A DNA stretch of 64,000 nucleotides from Prevotella scopos JCM 17725 (GCF_018127785.1 NZ_CP072389.1:1302001-1366000); one strand, 5' to 3'. Counted from the first letter of the stretch, positions 45,873 to 55,502 are shown. The notes: a model not told the origin generated them from the letters alone. Made by a program: numbers and translations.

Positions 45873-46872
45873 GCTCACTTTCCTTTTTGTTGATGTTCCC
45901 CAAGCGTTTGATCGCATTGAGATAATCATGCTCGGCATCGCTGATGGTGCGTTGCTTGTATTTACGATATTCGGTTGTGGCGTGCTCCATGGCGTCATCG
46001 TGCGACACGCTTCCACCATCTTGTAGCAGTTGCTCGCCCGTCATGGTGAGTATTCGGTCCAGATAGTTTGCCCAATCGTTCATGGTCATTGCCTGTTCAC
46101 GCTCAGCCTGACGCTCAGCGAAGTCCAAGTATCCGGAAACCAACTGCCCCATCGCACGGAGTTCTTTCTCGTTGAGATAGTTCTTAGCCGTGCGTGCTTC
46201 CAATAGCGTTGGCTGATTATCCTTGAACGTCAGCAATCCCATAAAATCTTTTTCAGCATCTGCACGTGCTACAATGAGTTCAGCAGCCGTATGTCCATGG
46301 ATGGCATAATGTATCTTGTTCTGCACCTTTTGAAAGAACTTCTGCGATACAGATGCACGTGGGTCATAGTCGATACTGGTGGCATAGATTTCCAACACCT
46401 GCCGATACAACACCTTCTCCGTGGAACGAATGTCACGAATACGCTCCAGCAATTCTTTCCAATAGCCACCACCGCCCAACTGCTTCAGACGGTCGTCGTC
46501 GAGCGTAAAGCCTTTCGTGATGTATTCCTTCAATCGGATAGTGGCCCACTGACGGAAACGTGTTGCAATGATGCTGCGCACACGATAGCCAAGGGCTATA
46601 ATCATATCGAGGTTGTAATAAGGAATCTCACGATTTACCATCCTGCTACCTTCTTGGCGAACCTGTCGGAAAGTCCGACAAGTTGCCACTTCCTGTAATT
46701 CGCCTTCCTCATATATGTGTTTGATATGTTCCACCACATTGGTTCTCGACGTCTGATAGAGTGCGCACATCTGTGCCTGTGTAAGCCACAAAGTTTCGTC
46801 TTCGAGCTTTACGTCTATCTTCGTCAGTCCGCTGTCGTCAGTATAGATGATGATTTTGTTTTTCTCGTCCAT
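45862..46872 (-). CDS. rhuM: RhuM-family protein
   Basis: A 336-residue RhuM-like protein with LWLTQAQMCALYQTSRTNVVEHIKHIYEEGEL, YYNLDMIIALGYRVRS and RFRQWATIRLKEYITKGFTLDDDRLK. The family often lies in restriction loci and pathogenicity islands; its activity is not established and DNA binding through the N-terminal segment is only inferred. It lies between mod and res, 17 bp after mod and overlapping res by 11 bp, so it is part of the system's operon. Confidence 0.88.
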   Translation of the reverse strand: MDEKNKIIIYTDDSGLTKIDVKLEDETLWLTQAQMCALYQTSRTNVVEHIKHIYEEGELQEVATCRTFRQVRQEGSRMVNREIPYYNLDMIIALGYRVRSIIATRFRQWATIRLKEYITKGFTLDDDRLKQLGGGGYWKELLERIRDIRSTEKVLYRQVLEIYATSIDYDPRASVSQKFFQKVQNKIHYAIHGHTAAELIVARADAEKDFMGLLTFKDNQPTLLEARTAKNYLNEKELRAMGQLVSGYLDFAERQAEREQAMTMNDWANYLDRILTMTGEQLLQDGGSVSHDDAMEHATTEYRKYKQRTISDAEHDYLNAIKRLGNINKKESEHED

Positions 46873-46889
46873 AGTCTAAGCCCTATCCT

Positions 46890-48788
46890 CTAAACGACCC
46901 TGATATTCTGTATCGCCTCCTTCTCGTCCCAGTCAAGTTGTTGCTTGAAGCGTTCAAAGATATTGATTTTCGTCTTGTCCTCATCGAAGCAGCTGTCACG
47001 GAAGAGCACACGCAGCGGTTGCTTGGCAGCCATAGCCTGCACCACGTTCTCGCTGATGTTCTCAGCAAAGCAAGCCACGAGTCCGTTGCCATCCACAGCG
47101 TAGATCTTGCAGCCGTCAACTTCTTCCGTCGTCATAGGCAGCGAGAGCTGTACGCCCCACGCAAGCATAGCCCCAAAGAGGAGGTCGAGGTCGGTGCGGT
47201 CGGCTTTGATATTGTCAACAAAGAGGTCGAGCATCTGCTGGTTGTATTCGTTAGGCTGCATCGTAACGTCCTTATAGTTGCCGCTGTCAATGCGGAAGAC
47301 ACGGAAACCCGTATCTAAGTCTTGAGTGGTCAGCGGAGATTCTTCCTTAATCTTCTTGCCAGCCCTACGGATACGCTCCTTACCAATCTCGCAAATCGTG
47401 TCGTAACCCGCCTTGCGTGCCTCGCTACCCTCTGGCGTTTCCTCTGGTAGCTGCACACAAATGTACTTACGCTTACCACCATCCTCTGCATTCAGCTGCA
47501 TAACAGCGTGGGCGGTAGTGGCTGAACCTGAGAAGAAGTCGAGGATGAGGGAATCGGGGGAGGTTCCTATTCGTAAAGCTTGAAGAAGCAATCGTGTTGG
47601 TTTAGGAGAGTCAAAAGGAGGCTGTCCATCAAATAATACTTTTATTTCTTTTCTGGCCTCATCATTGTGCCCACATTCATCGTACGACCAATATGTTATA
47701 GGAACAACTCCATCTTGAACTTCTGATAAATATCTTTTTAGTTGGGGAGCACCATCTCCTTTTTGACCAAAGAAGATACGCCCTTCGTCTATCCATAACT
47801 TAATCGTTTCCTTGTTCGTCATCCAACTTCTTCCTTTGGGAGGAATATAGGATACCCCTGTATTGGGATTAATAATAGGAAAGTCATATGCAGCTGAATA
47901 AGTTCTTACAGATAGATTGTCTGAGCGCCATTTCCCTTTTCCGTCATTACTATCATATTTATATAAATGATTTTGTTTTTCTGTTCTTGGTAGAAGATTG
48001 CGCTTAAACTCTTCTTCCTTGCGATATATTATGATGTAGTCTAATACATTCGAGAAAGTCTTAGCATCATTTGCAGATGCATAATTTCTATGCCAACTAA
48101 CTTCCGCCACAAAGTTCTTTTCCCCAAACACCTCATCGCAAATCTTGCGCAGGTTATGCACCTCGTTATCATCAATCGAAATAAATATCACGCCATCCTC
48201 TTTCAGCAGGGAGTGTGCCACGAGCAGGCGGCTATACATCATTGAGCACCAATCAGAGTGGAAACGGCCGTTGGAGTCAAGGTTGCGGCGGTAGCGATAG
48301 CCTTCTTCATCTATGTTGCCCGCAGCGAGGTCTTCTTCTTCGGCAGAGTGTGCGAAGTCGTCATGATAGACAAAGTCGTTGCCCGTATTGTAAGGTGGGT
48401 CAATATAAATCATCTTCACCTTTCCCATATAGCCACGCTGCAGGAGTTTCAGCACACGCAGGTTGTCGCCCTCGATATAGAGGTTCTCGGTGGTGTCCCA
48501 ATCTACAGAGTCAGCAGGGACAGGGCGCAGGGTGTCGTCGATAGGTTCTGCCGCCTCATAGCGTGCCGCCCGTTTGCCCGGCCACGTAAACTGATACATC
48601 TCCTCGTCCTCATCCACAGCATCGCCGCCAAGGAGCTGGCGCAGTGTCTCAAAATTGACCACGCGCTTTATCTCTCCCGTCTCTTTGTCCTTCTCTTCGG
48701 TGAAGCACGAAGGTGCTATCTGGTAGAGAGCCTCTAAATTAATTTTCGTGCCATCTACCGATGTTGTTTCCAGTCTGATTGGTTTCAT
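46890..48788 (-). CDS. mod: Type III DNA methyltransferase Mod
   Basis: A 632-residue beta-class N6-adenine methyltransferase with DPPY at 130-133, a long target-recognition region (~220-400), and the SAM motif FFSGSATT at 418-425. It sets the recognition sequence and protects the host. A repeat-containing region lies just upstream (two 15-bp units at 48840-48870), of the sort that can vary expression in phase-variable mod genes. Its first 56 codons are duplicated at 51031-51198. Confidence 0.95.
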   Translation of the reverse strand: MKPIRLETTSVDGTKINLEALYQIAPSCFTEEKDKETGEIKRVVNFETLRQLLGGDAVDEDEEMYQFTWPGKRAARYEAAEPIDDTLRPVPADSVDWDTTENLYIEGDNLRVLKLLQRGYMGKVKMIYIDPPYNTGNDFVYHDDFAHSAEEEDLAAGNIDEEGYRYRRNLDSNGRFHSDWCSMMYSRLLVAHSLLKEDGVIFISIDDNEVHNLRKICDEVFGEKNFVAEVSWHRNYASANDAKTFSNVLDYIIIYRKEEEFKRNLLPRTEKQNHLYKYDSNDGKGKWRSDNLSVRTYSAAYDFPIINPNTGVSYIPPKGRSWMTNKETIKLWIDEGRIFFGQKGDGAPQLKRYLSEVQDGVVPITYWSYDECGHNDEARKEIKVLFDGQPPFDSPKPTRLLLQALRIGTSPDSLILDFFSGSATTAHAVMQLNAEDGGKRKYICVQLPEETPEGSEARKAGYDTICEIGKERIRRAGKKIKEESPLTTQDLDTGFRVFRIDSGNYKDVTMQPNEYNQQMLDLFVDNIKADRTDLDLLFGAMLAWGVQLSLPMTTEEVDGCKIYAVDGNGLVACFAENISENVVQAMAAKQPLRVLFRDSCFDEDKTKINIFERFKQQLDWDEKEAIQNIRVV

Positions 48789-49066
48789 TCTATATTGTTT
48801 TTTGTTTCCTCTAATGTTTATATTCTTTTGTTGCTATGTACTCCTTGACTTTTTACTCCTTGACTTTTCTATTTTGATAAAGTTTCGATTCACTTCGCTA
48901 CAGAGAGTATCAGGATTTCATCATTATTAAGCGAATTTTTCGTCTCAAAATTAGTTCGCTCTCCCATAGAGAGTAGCATGGTTATATCTTTTGTTTCCAT
49001 ATTCAATAGCCTTCTTCGGTATCTGCTTGCTCAGCAATGTGCTGTTAGGTAGTGCGTACATAGGTC
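48789..49066 (-). promoter_or_regulatory. mod upstream region with two minisatellite units
   Basis: Holds two copies of the 15-bp unit (minus strand AAAAAGTCAAGGAGT) at 48840-48870, 52-80 bp before the mod ATG. 48628-48860 is one arm of a ~230-bp direct repeat with 51039-51270. Otherwise nothing seen. Confidence 0.6.
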
Positions 49067-49687
49067 TTACTCTTCGCCAATAAAACTTATTGTTTGTGAG
49101 TCCTTGAAAGTAGCAGAATTGCCCATTTCTATTTGCACACCATATTCCATGCATATTGATTCAAGTTCTTCAGTCGAAAACGCTGTGGCACCCATAGGAT
49201 TAAGTAATGGACAGCTTATCAAGCCAAAAATATTCCTATTGTCTATAGGACACCCTCTCTTTGAAAGTTGAGAAATAGTATCGGTAATCTGTTTGAGCGC
49301 ACTTTCTTTATAATTTTGCCATGAACTTGCATTCTCACTATACTTCGTTTCAACCAATAAAAAAGCATCACCATTATTGTCTGAAGTGGGGAATAATAGT
49401 GCATCACATTGCCCAATACTTTGTTCAGGTCTCCAAGCATTTTTTCTTAATCCCAGAGAAGTTATTCCCATTGGTGCATCAGAATGGATGCTAACTGAAT
49501 ATAGGGATATATTTATACCATCAGGCTGGTTTTCTAATGTATAAACACAACAGCCTCCAGCCTTTTCAGGTTTAAGCTCAGCATGTTTTTTAAAATAATC
49601 ACCATCCCAATCTATTATCATCCAGTTAGAAGATAATGGATGCTCTTTCCAATTACTTGGTCGTATTTGTTTTAGAGAGGCTTTCAT
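49067..49687 (-). CDS. Putative PD-(D/E)XK-type nuclease, partner of the ATPase
   Basis: A 206-residue protein I do not recognise by name. Residues ~90-125 read QCDALLFPTSDNNGDAFLLVETKYSE: an Asp on one strand and an ExK on the next, the core of PD-(D/E)XK nucleases. The start overlaps the ATPase gene by 35 bp, indicating a two-gene module. ATPase plus small nuclease fits several abortive-infection or anti-phage pairs, but no named family was matched. Nuclease activity is inferred. Confidence 0.6.
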   Translation of the reverse strand: MKASLKQIRPSNWKEHPLSSNWMIIDWDGDYFKKHAELKPEKAGGCCVYTLENQPDGINISLYSVSIHSDAPMGITSLGLRKNAWRPEQSIGQCDALLFPTSDNNGDAFLLVETKYSENASSWQNYKESALKQITDTISQLSKRGCPIDNRNIFGLISCPLLNPMGATAFSTEELESICMEYGVQIEMGNSATFKDSQTISFIGEE

Positions 49688-50909
49688 TTGGAAGTAATCT
49701 TAATAATTGGAACATATCTTCGTGATTCTTCTGGAACTCACTATTAAAGAAGTCTTTTGTCAACAAACCAGTGCTTGGATGCTGTAAGGCTTTAATTTCC
49801 CCATCTTTAAGTAACCAAAGTCCCACCTCCGTAGGATTAATCTTGGTTGTACCTGAAAGTTTCTCAGCAGCATCGGGATTCTTCTGCTCAACTAATCCTG
49901 CCAGCATACAGTTGTTGAGTGCATACAAGATATAAGGACTATGAGTTGTGAGGGTGAGAGTATGCTGACGCTCACTATCATTGGTCAGGTAAGAAACAAG
50001 GCGTTGTAGCAATCCTCTTTGTGTAGAGGGATACAGATTCTGCTCGGGCTCCTCCACAACCAGATGACTACAGCTGTAGTCTACTTGATAACCGATTAAC
50101 TGCCATAAAGCATCTAAACCTTTATCAGCTATATTTTTCTTATCGTCTTTCATTGCAGAAAATAATATATCTATAACAGACTCTAAGCCTGGGATCTCCT
50201 TCTTAATACGACTAATCTCTGCAGGACTAATAATCCGTCGCTTCTTGTAAGTAGACACCATAACCTCTTCAGCTACCAGCAAAAGAGGCAACAGAGACTG
50301 TTGTCCACTTGATCCAGACTGAAGGTTTACCTCGTTGTCTGCAACTTGTATAATATCCTGCTCATCATTCTCCTTGTATCGATACGTGAATGATAAGTCT
50401 GGTAATTCTACTTTAAATCTATTTTCTTCCTGATATGAAGTTTTTGCAGCATACCATTCATTGAGAAAATTTATAGTACTATTATATGACTCCGTATACT
50501 TATGAATATTCTGAATGCTTGCTACAAAGTTTCGTTCTGCTGGAATATACTCTATCTTAGAATTGTGATAAATTTCTTTATTCTTATTTTTCTTATAAGA
50601 TGTTTTGGGAAGTATATTTCCCTTCTTATACTTCATTTGAATAGTAGTCCATGAACTTTCATAGATGATTTCAGCTTTAGGATTACTAAAGTAATTCTTG
50701 TCCATATTATGGAAATCCAAAAGTCCATTGTAGAAGTCATATTCTTTTCCCATTATGAGAAAGTTCTTTTCTGCCCACAATGCTTGAGAGATTATCTTAG
50801 CAATTGTACTTTTACCAGTAGATTGTGGTCCCATAAACACATTTATGCGCTTAATGTCAAGGCTAACTTCCTTTAAAGGACCAACATATTTGATTGTTAT
50901 TTTTGCCAT
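49653..50909 (-). CDS. RecF/OLD-like AAA ATPase (AAA_15/AAA_21 type)
   Basis: A 418-residue ABC-type ATPase. It has Walker A GPQSTGKST (~27-35), a signature LQSGSSGQQSLLPLLLV (~195-215), Walker B HLVVEEPEQNLYPSTQRG and the switch histidine in LTLTTHSPYILYALNN. The central insert (~100-180) is probably a coiled arm. There is no TOPRIM domain, so it is not a full OLD/GajA nuclease. The catalytic partner is most likely the overlapping nuclease-like gene. The pair sits inside the type III restriction locus between repeated copies of the mod 5' end. Confidence 0.82.
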   Translation of the reverse strand: MAKITIKYVGPLKEVSLDIKRINVFMGPQSTGKSTIAKIISQALWAEKNFLIMGKEYDFYNGLLDFHNMDKNYFSNPKAEIIYESSWTTIQMKYKKGNILPKTSYKKNKNKEIYHNSKIEYIPAERNFVASIQNIHKYTESYNSTINFLNEWYAAKTSYQEENRFKVELPDLSFTYRYKENDEQDIIQVADNEVNLQSGSSGQQSLLPLLLVAEEVMVSTYKKRRIISPAEISRIKKEIPGLESVIDILFSAMKDDKKNIADKGLDALWQLIGYQVDYSCSHLVVEEPEQNLYPSTQRGLLQRLVSYLTNDSERQHTLTLTTHSPYILYALNNCMLAGLVEQKNPDAAEKLSGTTKINPTEVGLWLLKDGEIKALQHPSTGLLTKDFFNSEFQKNHEDMFQLLRLLPNESLSKTNTTK

Positions 50910-50930
50910 AATACTATTAATTTTATCTTA

Positions 50931-51198
50931 TTATCTTACAACGAAAAAGCAAATCAGTTCAAAGTCGTCCAACCCCTTAATCTCTTTAGAGAACAAATCG
51001 CCTCGACGCCCCTTCGAGGAAGCTGAGTACATCGCCGCCAAGGAGCTGGCGCAGAGTCTCAAAATTGACCATGCGCTTTATCTCTCCCGTCTTTTCGTCC
51101 TTCTCTTCGGTGAAGCACGAAGGTGCTATCTGGTAGAGAGCCTCTAAATTAATTTTCGTGCCATCTACCGATGTTGTTTCCAGTCTGATTGGTTTCAT
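50931..51198 (-). pseudogene. Chimeric scar: mod 5' end joined to helicase 3' end
   Basis: From 51198 down, the minus strand encodes MKPIRLETTSVDGTKINLEA to ...LLGGD, matching mod codons 1-56. It then passes out of frame into SKGRRGDLFSKEIKGLDDFE and LICFFVVR followed by TAA at 50931, matching the last residues of the helicase at 52260 (KVKGLDDFELIAFLVIK). It is a deletion junction left by recombination between related restriction loci, not a gene. Confidence 0.8.
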
Positions 51199-51249
51199 TC
51201 TATATTGTTTTTTATTTCCTCTAATGTTTATTTTCTTTTGTTGCTATGT

Positions 51250-51431
51250 ACTCCTTGACTTTTTTACTCCTTGACTTTTTTACTCCTTGACTTTTTACTC
51301 CTTGACTTTTTACTCCTTGACTTTTTACTCCTTGACTTTTACTCCTTGACTTTTTACTCCTTGACTTTTTACTCCTTGACTTTTTACTCCTTGACTTTTT
51401 TACTCCTTGACTTTTTTACTCCTTGACTTTT
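51250..51431 (-). repeat. 15-bp minisatellite, about 12 copies
   Basis: Twelve units of ACTCCTTGACTTTTT (14-16 bp, variable T-run). It lies 52 bp upstream of the broken mod copy and corresponds to the two-copy stretch before the intact mod gene (48840-48870). Copy number therefore differs 2 against 12 within one locus. Confidence 0.9.
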
Positions 51432-51462
51432 CGTTCGTAAATTCCTACCCTGTCCTACACGG

Positions 51463-51561
51463 CAATGGTGTTAACCCTTCGCACATGTGGTGCATACCAT
51501 CCGCACCATCCGTGCTAAGCACCCGCACCATTAGTGCTAAGCACCCGCACCAAACCAATGG
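51463..51561 (-). repeat. GCAC-hairpin repeat, copy B
   Basis: Nearly identical to 17071-17168 with one unit differing (ATCCGTGC instead of ACATGTGC-type spacers). It lies just downstream of the DUF4391 gene. Confidence 0.75.
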
Positions 51562-51589
51562 AATATCAATACAAAAGCCATACGATGCG

Positions 51590-52249
51590 TTATAGTGCCA
51601 TTTTGTCCTTCAACGCTTTTAGTTCTCTGTTCATTTCCAACTGTCGACTGAACTGCTTTTCGCTTTTTATTTTCTTTTGCAGGGCGGCATATTGCCGTTT
51701 CAGCAGTTCTTGCTGTTGCCGTTGTTCGGCAGCTTTCGCATATTCAGCTTCCGTTCGGGTATTTAAGTGGGACAGTTTGCCTAAGAAGTCGCCATAGAGC
51801 ATATCCATGTCGTGCCCTGTAATCGTAAGCGGCGTGGCAGACAGTTCAACATTCGTCCATGCTTCCATCTTCCCATTCTGTGCGATGTGTCCCTGAGCGT
51901 TGATTGTTTTGGGGAACATCATCAGGTCCGTACTTCCGTCACGGTCTATGATATAGAGCGTATGTCGGGGTAAGAGCATATCGAGTTCGCCGAGCAGTTT
52001 TTCGTCAATCTTCGTTGTTCTCATCTTACAGTAGAACACGTCTATCTCGTGTACCTGCTGGCCATCGGCAATATTGAGCGTTGAGGGATGCAGCTTATAG
52101 AGCCACAGAATGTGCTCAAAAGCCTCAGTCAGGAATGTGCGCAAGGCAGTCGTTCGTTGCGCCTTAGCCCGTTTATAGAAGGCGTTCTTTGGCACATTCT
52201 TCGCAACGATTGTCGACGTTGGAAAGTTGAGCGGATTATCTGTATTCAT
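51590..52249 (-). CDS. DUF4391-family protein
   Basis: A 219-residue protein of the DUF4391 family: NVPKNAFYKRAKAQRTTALRTFLTEAFEHILWLYKLHPSTLNI, VHEIDVFYCKM, LDMLLPRHTLYII, with a charged C-terminal coiled coil (~155-215). The family regularly accompanies SNF2-type helicases and adenine methyltransferases in restriction-like loci; a target or adaptor role is inferred. It follows the helicase by 10 bp, same direction. Confidence 0.85.
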   Translation of the reverse strand: MNTDNPLNFPTSTIVAKNVPKNAFYKRAKAQRTTALRTFLTEAFEHILWLYKLHPSTLNIADGQQVHEIDVFYCKMRTTKIDEKLLGELDMLLPRHTLYIIDRDGSTDLMMFPKTINAQGHIAQNGKMEAWTNVELSATPLTITGHDMDMLYGDFLGKLSHLNTRTEAEYAKAAEQRQQQELLKRQYAALQKKIKSEKQFSRQLEMNRELKALKDKMAL

Positions 52250-52259
52250 TGTTGCTCGC

Positions 52260-55200
52260 TTATTTTATCACAAGGAAGGCAATCAGTTCGAAGTCGTCAA
52301 GCCCCTTCACCTTGTTCTCTAAGGCTGTGGTATCTCCTTCAGAGAACAGGCTGTCGATATCCGACTCGTCCTTCACGGTGATGATACTCTCCACTGCCTT
52401 TTGCAGGAGATGGCTGTAGGTATCCATTCGGTATCCGTCTTTTGTCTCCTTATTGAATTGTTGGCAAAGTTTGAGGTCGGGCGCATCCTTTCCCTTGCAT
52501 GCCAGGCGCATCGTATCGAGCAATCGCTTGGGTGAGAGGTGATTGCAGCGCACTTCCCCTTCATCAGAGAGATAAACCATATAGAACGGATGCAACTGAT
52601 TGGTACGATCTATATTGACCCCATTGTTACGATTCTTCAAGATAAATATTACCCCCGCTGGCACGAGTTCCGTAGCAGCAACGACCGCACTCATGCCAAA
52701 AGGCGTTAGGTCCATATTAGGATGTTCCTTCGTATAGGCTATCAAGTCGAGGCGGAACTCGTTGAGCCCTAAGTCCATAATAGAGACACCGCTGTTCATC
52801 TCTTCCAAGTCAACGACCTCCTCTTGCAGGCGTTTCAGCTGATTACGTCGGTATTCGAGGTCACCTTTCTCCTCATTTGAGAGTAGGTTGTCATCGCCTG
52901 TGGAAGTCATAACCGACACTTTCATACGGTTTTCCACGCGCGCTTTAAGATTGATATAATCATCGAGCGTCATGTCTGGCCAGTAGTTCACCAACTGGAT
53001 GTGTGTGTTCTTTGAGCCGATACGGTCGATACGTCCGAAACGCTGAATAATACGCACTGGGTTCCAATGAATATCATAGTTGATGAGATAGTCACAGTCC
53101 TGCAGGTTTTGTCCTTCAGAGATACAGTCGGTAGCAATCAGCACGTCAATGCCCTCATGGATATCAGGATAGAGGGTTTCTTTGTCTTTCGAGCGTGGAG
53201 AGAAGAGGGTGAGTGCCTGATTGAATGACAATCCTTTGCTGCCCTTTAGTTTCAACGTACTGCGCGCATCTACCGAACCCGTAATCAGCACGGTGTTCAA
53301 TCCGTGTTTTGTCTTGATATCCTCTGCAAGCGTATCATAGATGTATTCCGCCGTATCAGAGAAAGCCGTAAAGATAATCACCTTCTTATTGCCTTCGTTG
53401 ATAGGGTTAGCCCATTTATTGCGCAGGTCTGCCATCAACTGGAGCAACTTTGCATCGTGTTCTGGTGTGATGTCCTTCAGCATTAAGGTGAGCAGACTGA
53501 GCGTCTCTAAGTCGGCTTCAAGATAGCGTTGCCACGACAGATAGTCCATATCGGTCAGGCTGATAGTGGTCTTACCGCCACCAATAAAAAGTTCGCTACC
53601 AGCGTCATCGAGGTCGAAACTGTCAGAAGACGGGTAGTCATCAACAACGACAGTCTCCCCTCTTTTTACTGCTTCAATCTTGTCTAGTGTATCCCTAATA
53701 ACCTCTTGAATGCGTCCCAAGGTAAGGCGGAAGGAGTGTACGGAACTTTCCAAGCGTTTCAGAAGGTTGAAGGTCATCAGTCGTCGTAAGCCTCGCTCAC
53801 GCCCCGACATGGTAAGTCCGCTTGCCATACCCTCATCATTGACCATTTGATAATTCTCTAACTTACTCTTCAAGATAAAGTCAGACGGCGTATAGATTGC
53901 GAGGTTCAGGTGGTTGATTTGCTCAAAGATTTCATTATAGGATATGGCACCCTCGAGATCAGTAAGGTGAGGCCGTTGCGACTTCACGGGCAACCGTTTT
54001 GGGAATGAGCCAATATCGGTGGTATCGTAATACTGCTGGATATGCCGACGCGAGCGGGCTATGGTCACACTGTCGAGCACTTCAAAGAAGTCGAAGCTCA
54101 ACTCAGACAGCAGGCGTTCGGTGGTGCGCTCCTCCTCTGGCAGCTTTGCCCATCGGTTATAAACCGACTGTGCTTGCCGGAAGATATCATCAACGGAGGC
54201 ACTGGTGTTAAGAAGTTTATCAAAACGCTCGGTCTCACCCTCGTAAGCTAACTGCAACTGGTTTTTGAGGTCGTTGAAACGATTGTTTACAGGGGTGGCA
54301 GAGAGCATCAGCACCTTGGTCTTCACACCTTTCCGGATGACCTCATTCAATAGTCGGAGATAACGATTCTCCCGTGGGTTCTCGTCGTCGTCGTCAGTTG
54401 TCACCTTACCCCCATTACGGAAGTTATGACTCTCGTCTATCACCACAAGGTCGTAATTGCTCCAATTGATCTTTTCTAAATCTATCCCGTTGCTGTCACC
54501 ATTCCTGCGTCCTAAGTCGGTATGGAAAAGTACATCATAACGCAGACGATCGCCAGCCAACGGGTTGTTCACATAATTACTTCTGTATGTCGCCCAGTTG
54601 TCGTACAGCTTCTTAGGACAGAGTACCAGCACTGACTTATTGCGATTCTCATAATACTTTATCACGCTCAATGCCGTGAAGGTCTTGCCCAATCCGACAC
54701 TATCCGCCAAGATACATCCATTATATCTCTCCAACTTATTGATGATGGCGAGCGCAGCATCTTTTTGGAAGTTGTAGAGTTTCTTCCAGATTAACGTGTC
54801 CTTAAAGCCCGTTGCCTCGTTGGGCAGTACGTCCTCTGACAAATCTTCCAGAAACTCACGGAAAATATTATAGAGCGTAATCAGGTAGATAAACTCTGGT
54901 GCATTCTCTTTATAGACATTTGAGATACTTTCAATGACCTCATTAGTTACATCTTGCAAACGTTCCTTATCCTGCCAAAGTTGTTCAAAAAGCTGAGTAT
55001 AACTTTGACTAAATGGAGCTTCGGACTTTTGAATCATCGTATAGGCATTATCCCCTCGCTCTACGCCCAATTCAACAGTAGTAAATCCTGTGAGTGGCAT
55101 GTAAGCACAATTGTCCACTACACCAAAGCCCATCATATTCTCTTTTGTGCAGTTAGACTTGAATCGTACCTTCTTTCTAATCCATTCGGCACACTCACGG

Positions 55201-55502
55201 GCAATGGCCTTCTGGGTTAATTCGTTACGAAGAAGTATCTCAAACTCACTTCCCGTTAGGCTACGCTCTCTGTTAAGGCGAGGAATATAAAACTCTCGCT
55301 GTTCTTTATTTGCCTTATCAGTTATGAAGGTCGGAGAGGTAAAAATAAAACGTAATTCCTCGATGCCCTCGAGTTCTTTTCGGAGCTCCTGATAGGCATA
55401 AATAGAGAAACAGGAAGCCGCAATAGACATGTGGCTGCCTGTCGTAAGCTCAGAACGTAGATCCTCTGCAAAAGTCTTTTGTATATTATCAATCAGCTCC
55501 AT
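52260..55502 (-). CDS. SNF2-type helicase with N-terminal PLD-like domain
   Basis: A 1080-residue protein. Residues ~1-150 resemble a phospholipase-D-like nuclease fold (SHMSIAASCFSIYAYQEL, LRFIFTSPTFI), without a clear HKD motif. The SF2/SNF2 motor covers ~240-850: motif I DSVGLGKT (267-274), motif II DESH (356-359), motif III SATP (401-404), TAFSDTAEYI, ISEGQNLQDCDYLINYDIHWNP and QRFGRIDRIGS. It probably moves on DNA for the linked methyltransferase and DUF4391 protein. Confidence 0.9.
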   Translation of the reverse strand: MELIDNIQKTFAEDLRSELTTGSHMSIAASCFSIYAYQELRKELEGIEELRFIFTSPTFITDKANKEQREFYIPRLNRERSLTGSEFEILLRNELTQKAIARECAEWIRKKVRFKSNCTKENMMGFGVVDNCAYMPLTGFTTVELGVERGDNAYTMIQKSEAPFSQSYTQLFEQLWQDKERLQDVTNEVIESISNVYKENAPEFIYLITLYNIFREFLEDLSEDVLPNEATGFKDTLIWKKLYNFQKDAALAIINKLERYNGCILADSVGLGKTFTALSVIKYYENRNKSVLVLCPKKLYDNWATYRSNYVNNPLAGDRLRYDVLFHTDLGRRNGDSNGIDLEKINWSNYDLVVIDESHNFRNGGKVTTDDDDENPRENRYLRLLNEVIRKGVKTKVLMLSATPVNNRFNDLKNQLQLAYEGETERFDKLLNTSASVDDIFRQAQSVYNRWAKLPEEERTTERLLSELSFDFFEVLDSVTIARSRRHIQQYYDTTDIGSFPKRLPVKSQRPHLTDLEGAISYNEIFEQINHLNLAIYTPSDFILKSKLENYQMVNDEGMASGLTMSGRERGLRRLMTFNLLKRLESSVHSFRLTLGRIQEVIRDTLDKIEAVKRGETVVVDDYPSSDSFDLDDAGSELFIGGGKTTISLTDMDYLSWQRYLEADLETLSLLTLMLKDITPEHDAKLLQLMADLRNKWANPINEGNKKVIIFTAFSDTAEYIYDTLAEDIKTKHGLNTVLITGSVDARSTLKLKGSKGLSFNQALTLFSPRSKDKETLYPDIHEGIDVLIATDCISEGQNLQDCDYLINYDIHWNPVRIIQRFGRIDRIGSKNTHIQLVNYWPDMTLDDYINLKARVENRMKVSVMTSTGDDNLLSNEEKGDLEYRRNQLKRLQEEVVDLEEMNSGVSIMDLGLNEFRLDLIAYTKEHPNMDLTPFGMSAVVAATELVPAGVIFILKNRNNGVNIDRTNQLHPFYMVYLSDEGEVRCNHLSPKRLLDTMRLACKGKDAPDLKLCQQFNKETKDGYRMDTYSHLLQKAVESIITVKDESDIDSLFSEGDTTALENKVKGLDDFELIAFLVIK

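Noticed and set aside
45873..46019. Longer start for Res
   Set aside because: The extra 49 residues are rhuM read in another frame and do not resemble Res; the MKIRYKHQGF start fits the family.
42816..48788. Plus-strand frames across mod, rhuM and res
   Set aside because: All are antisense to strongly supported genes and lack domains.
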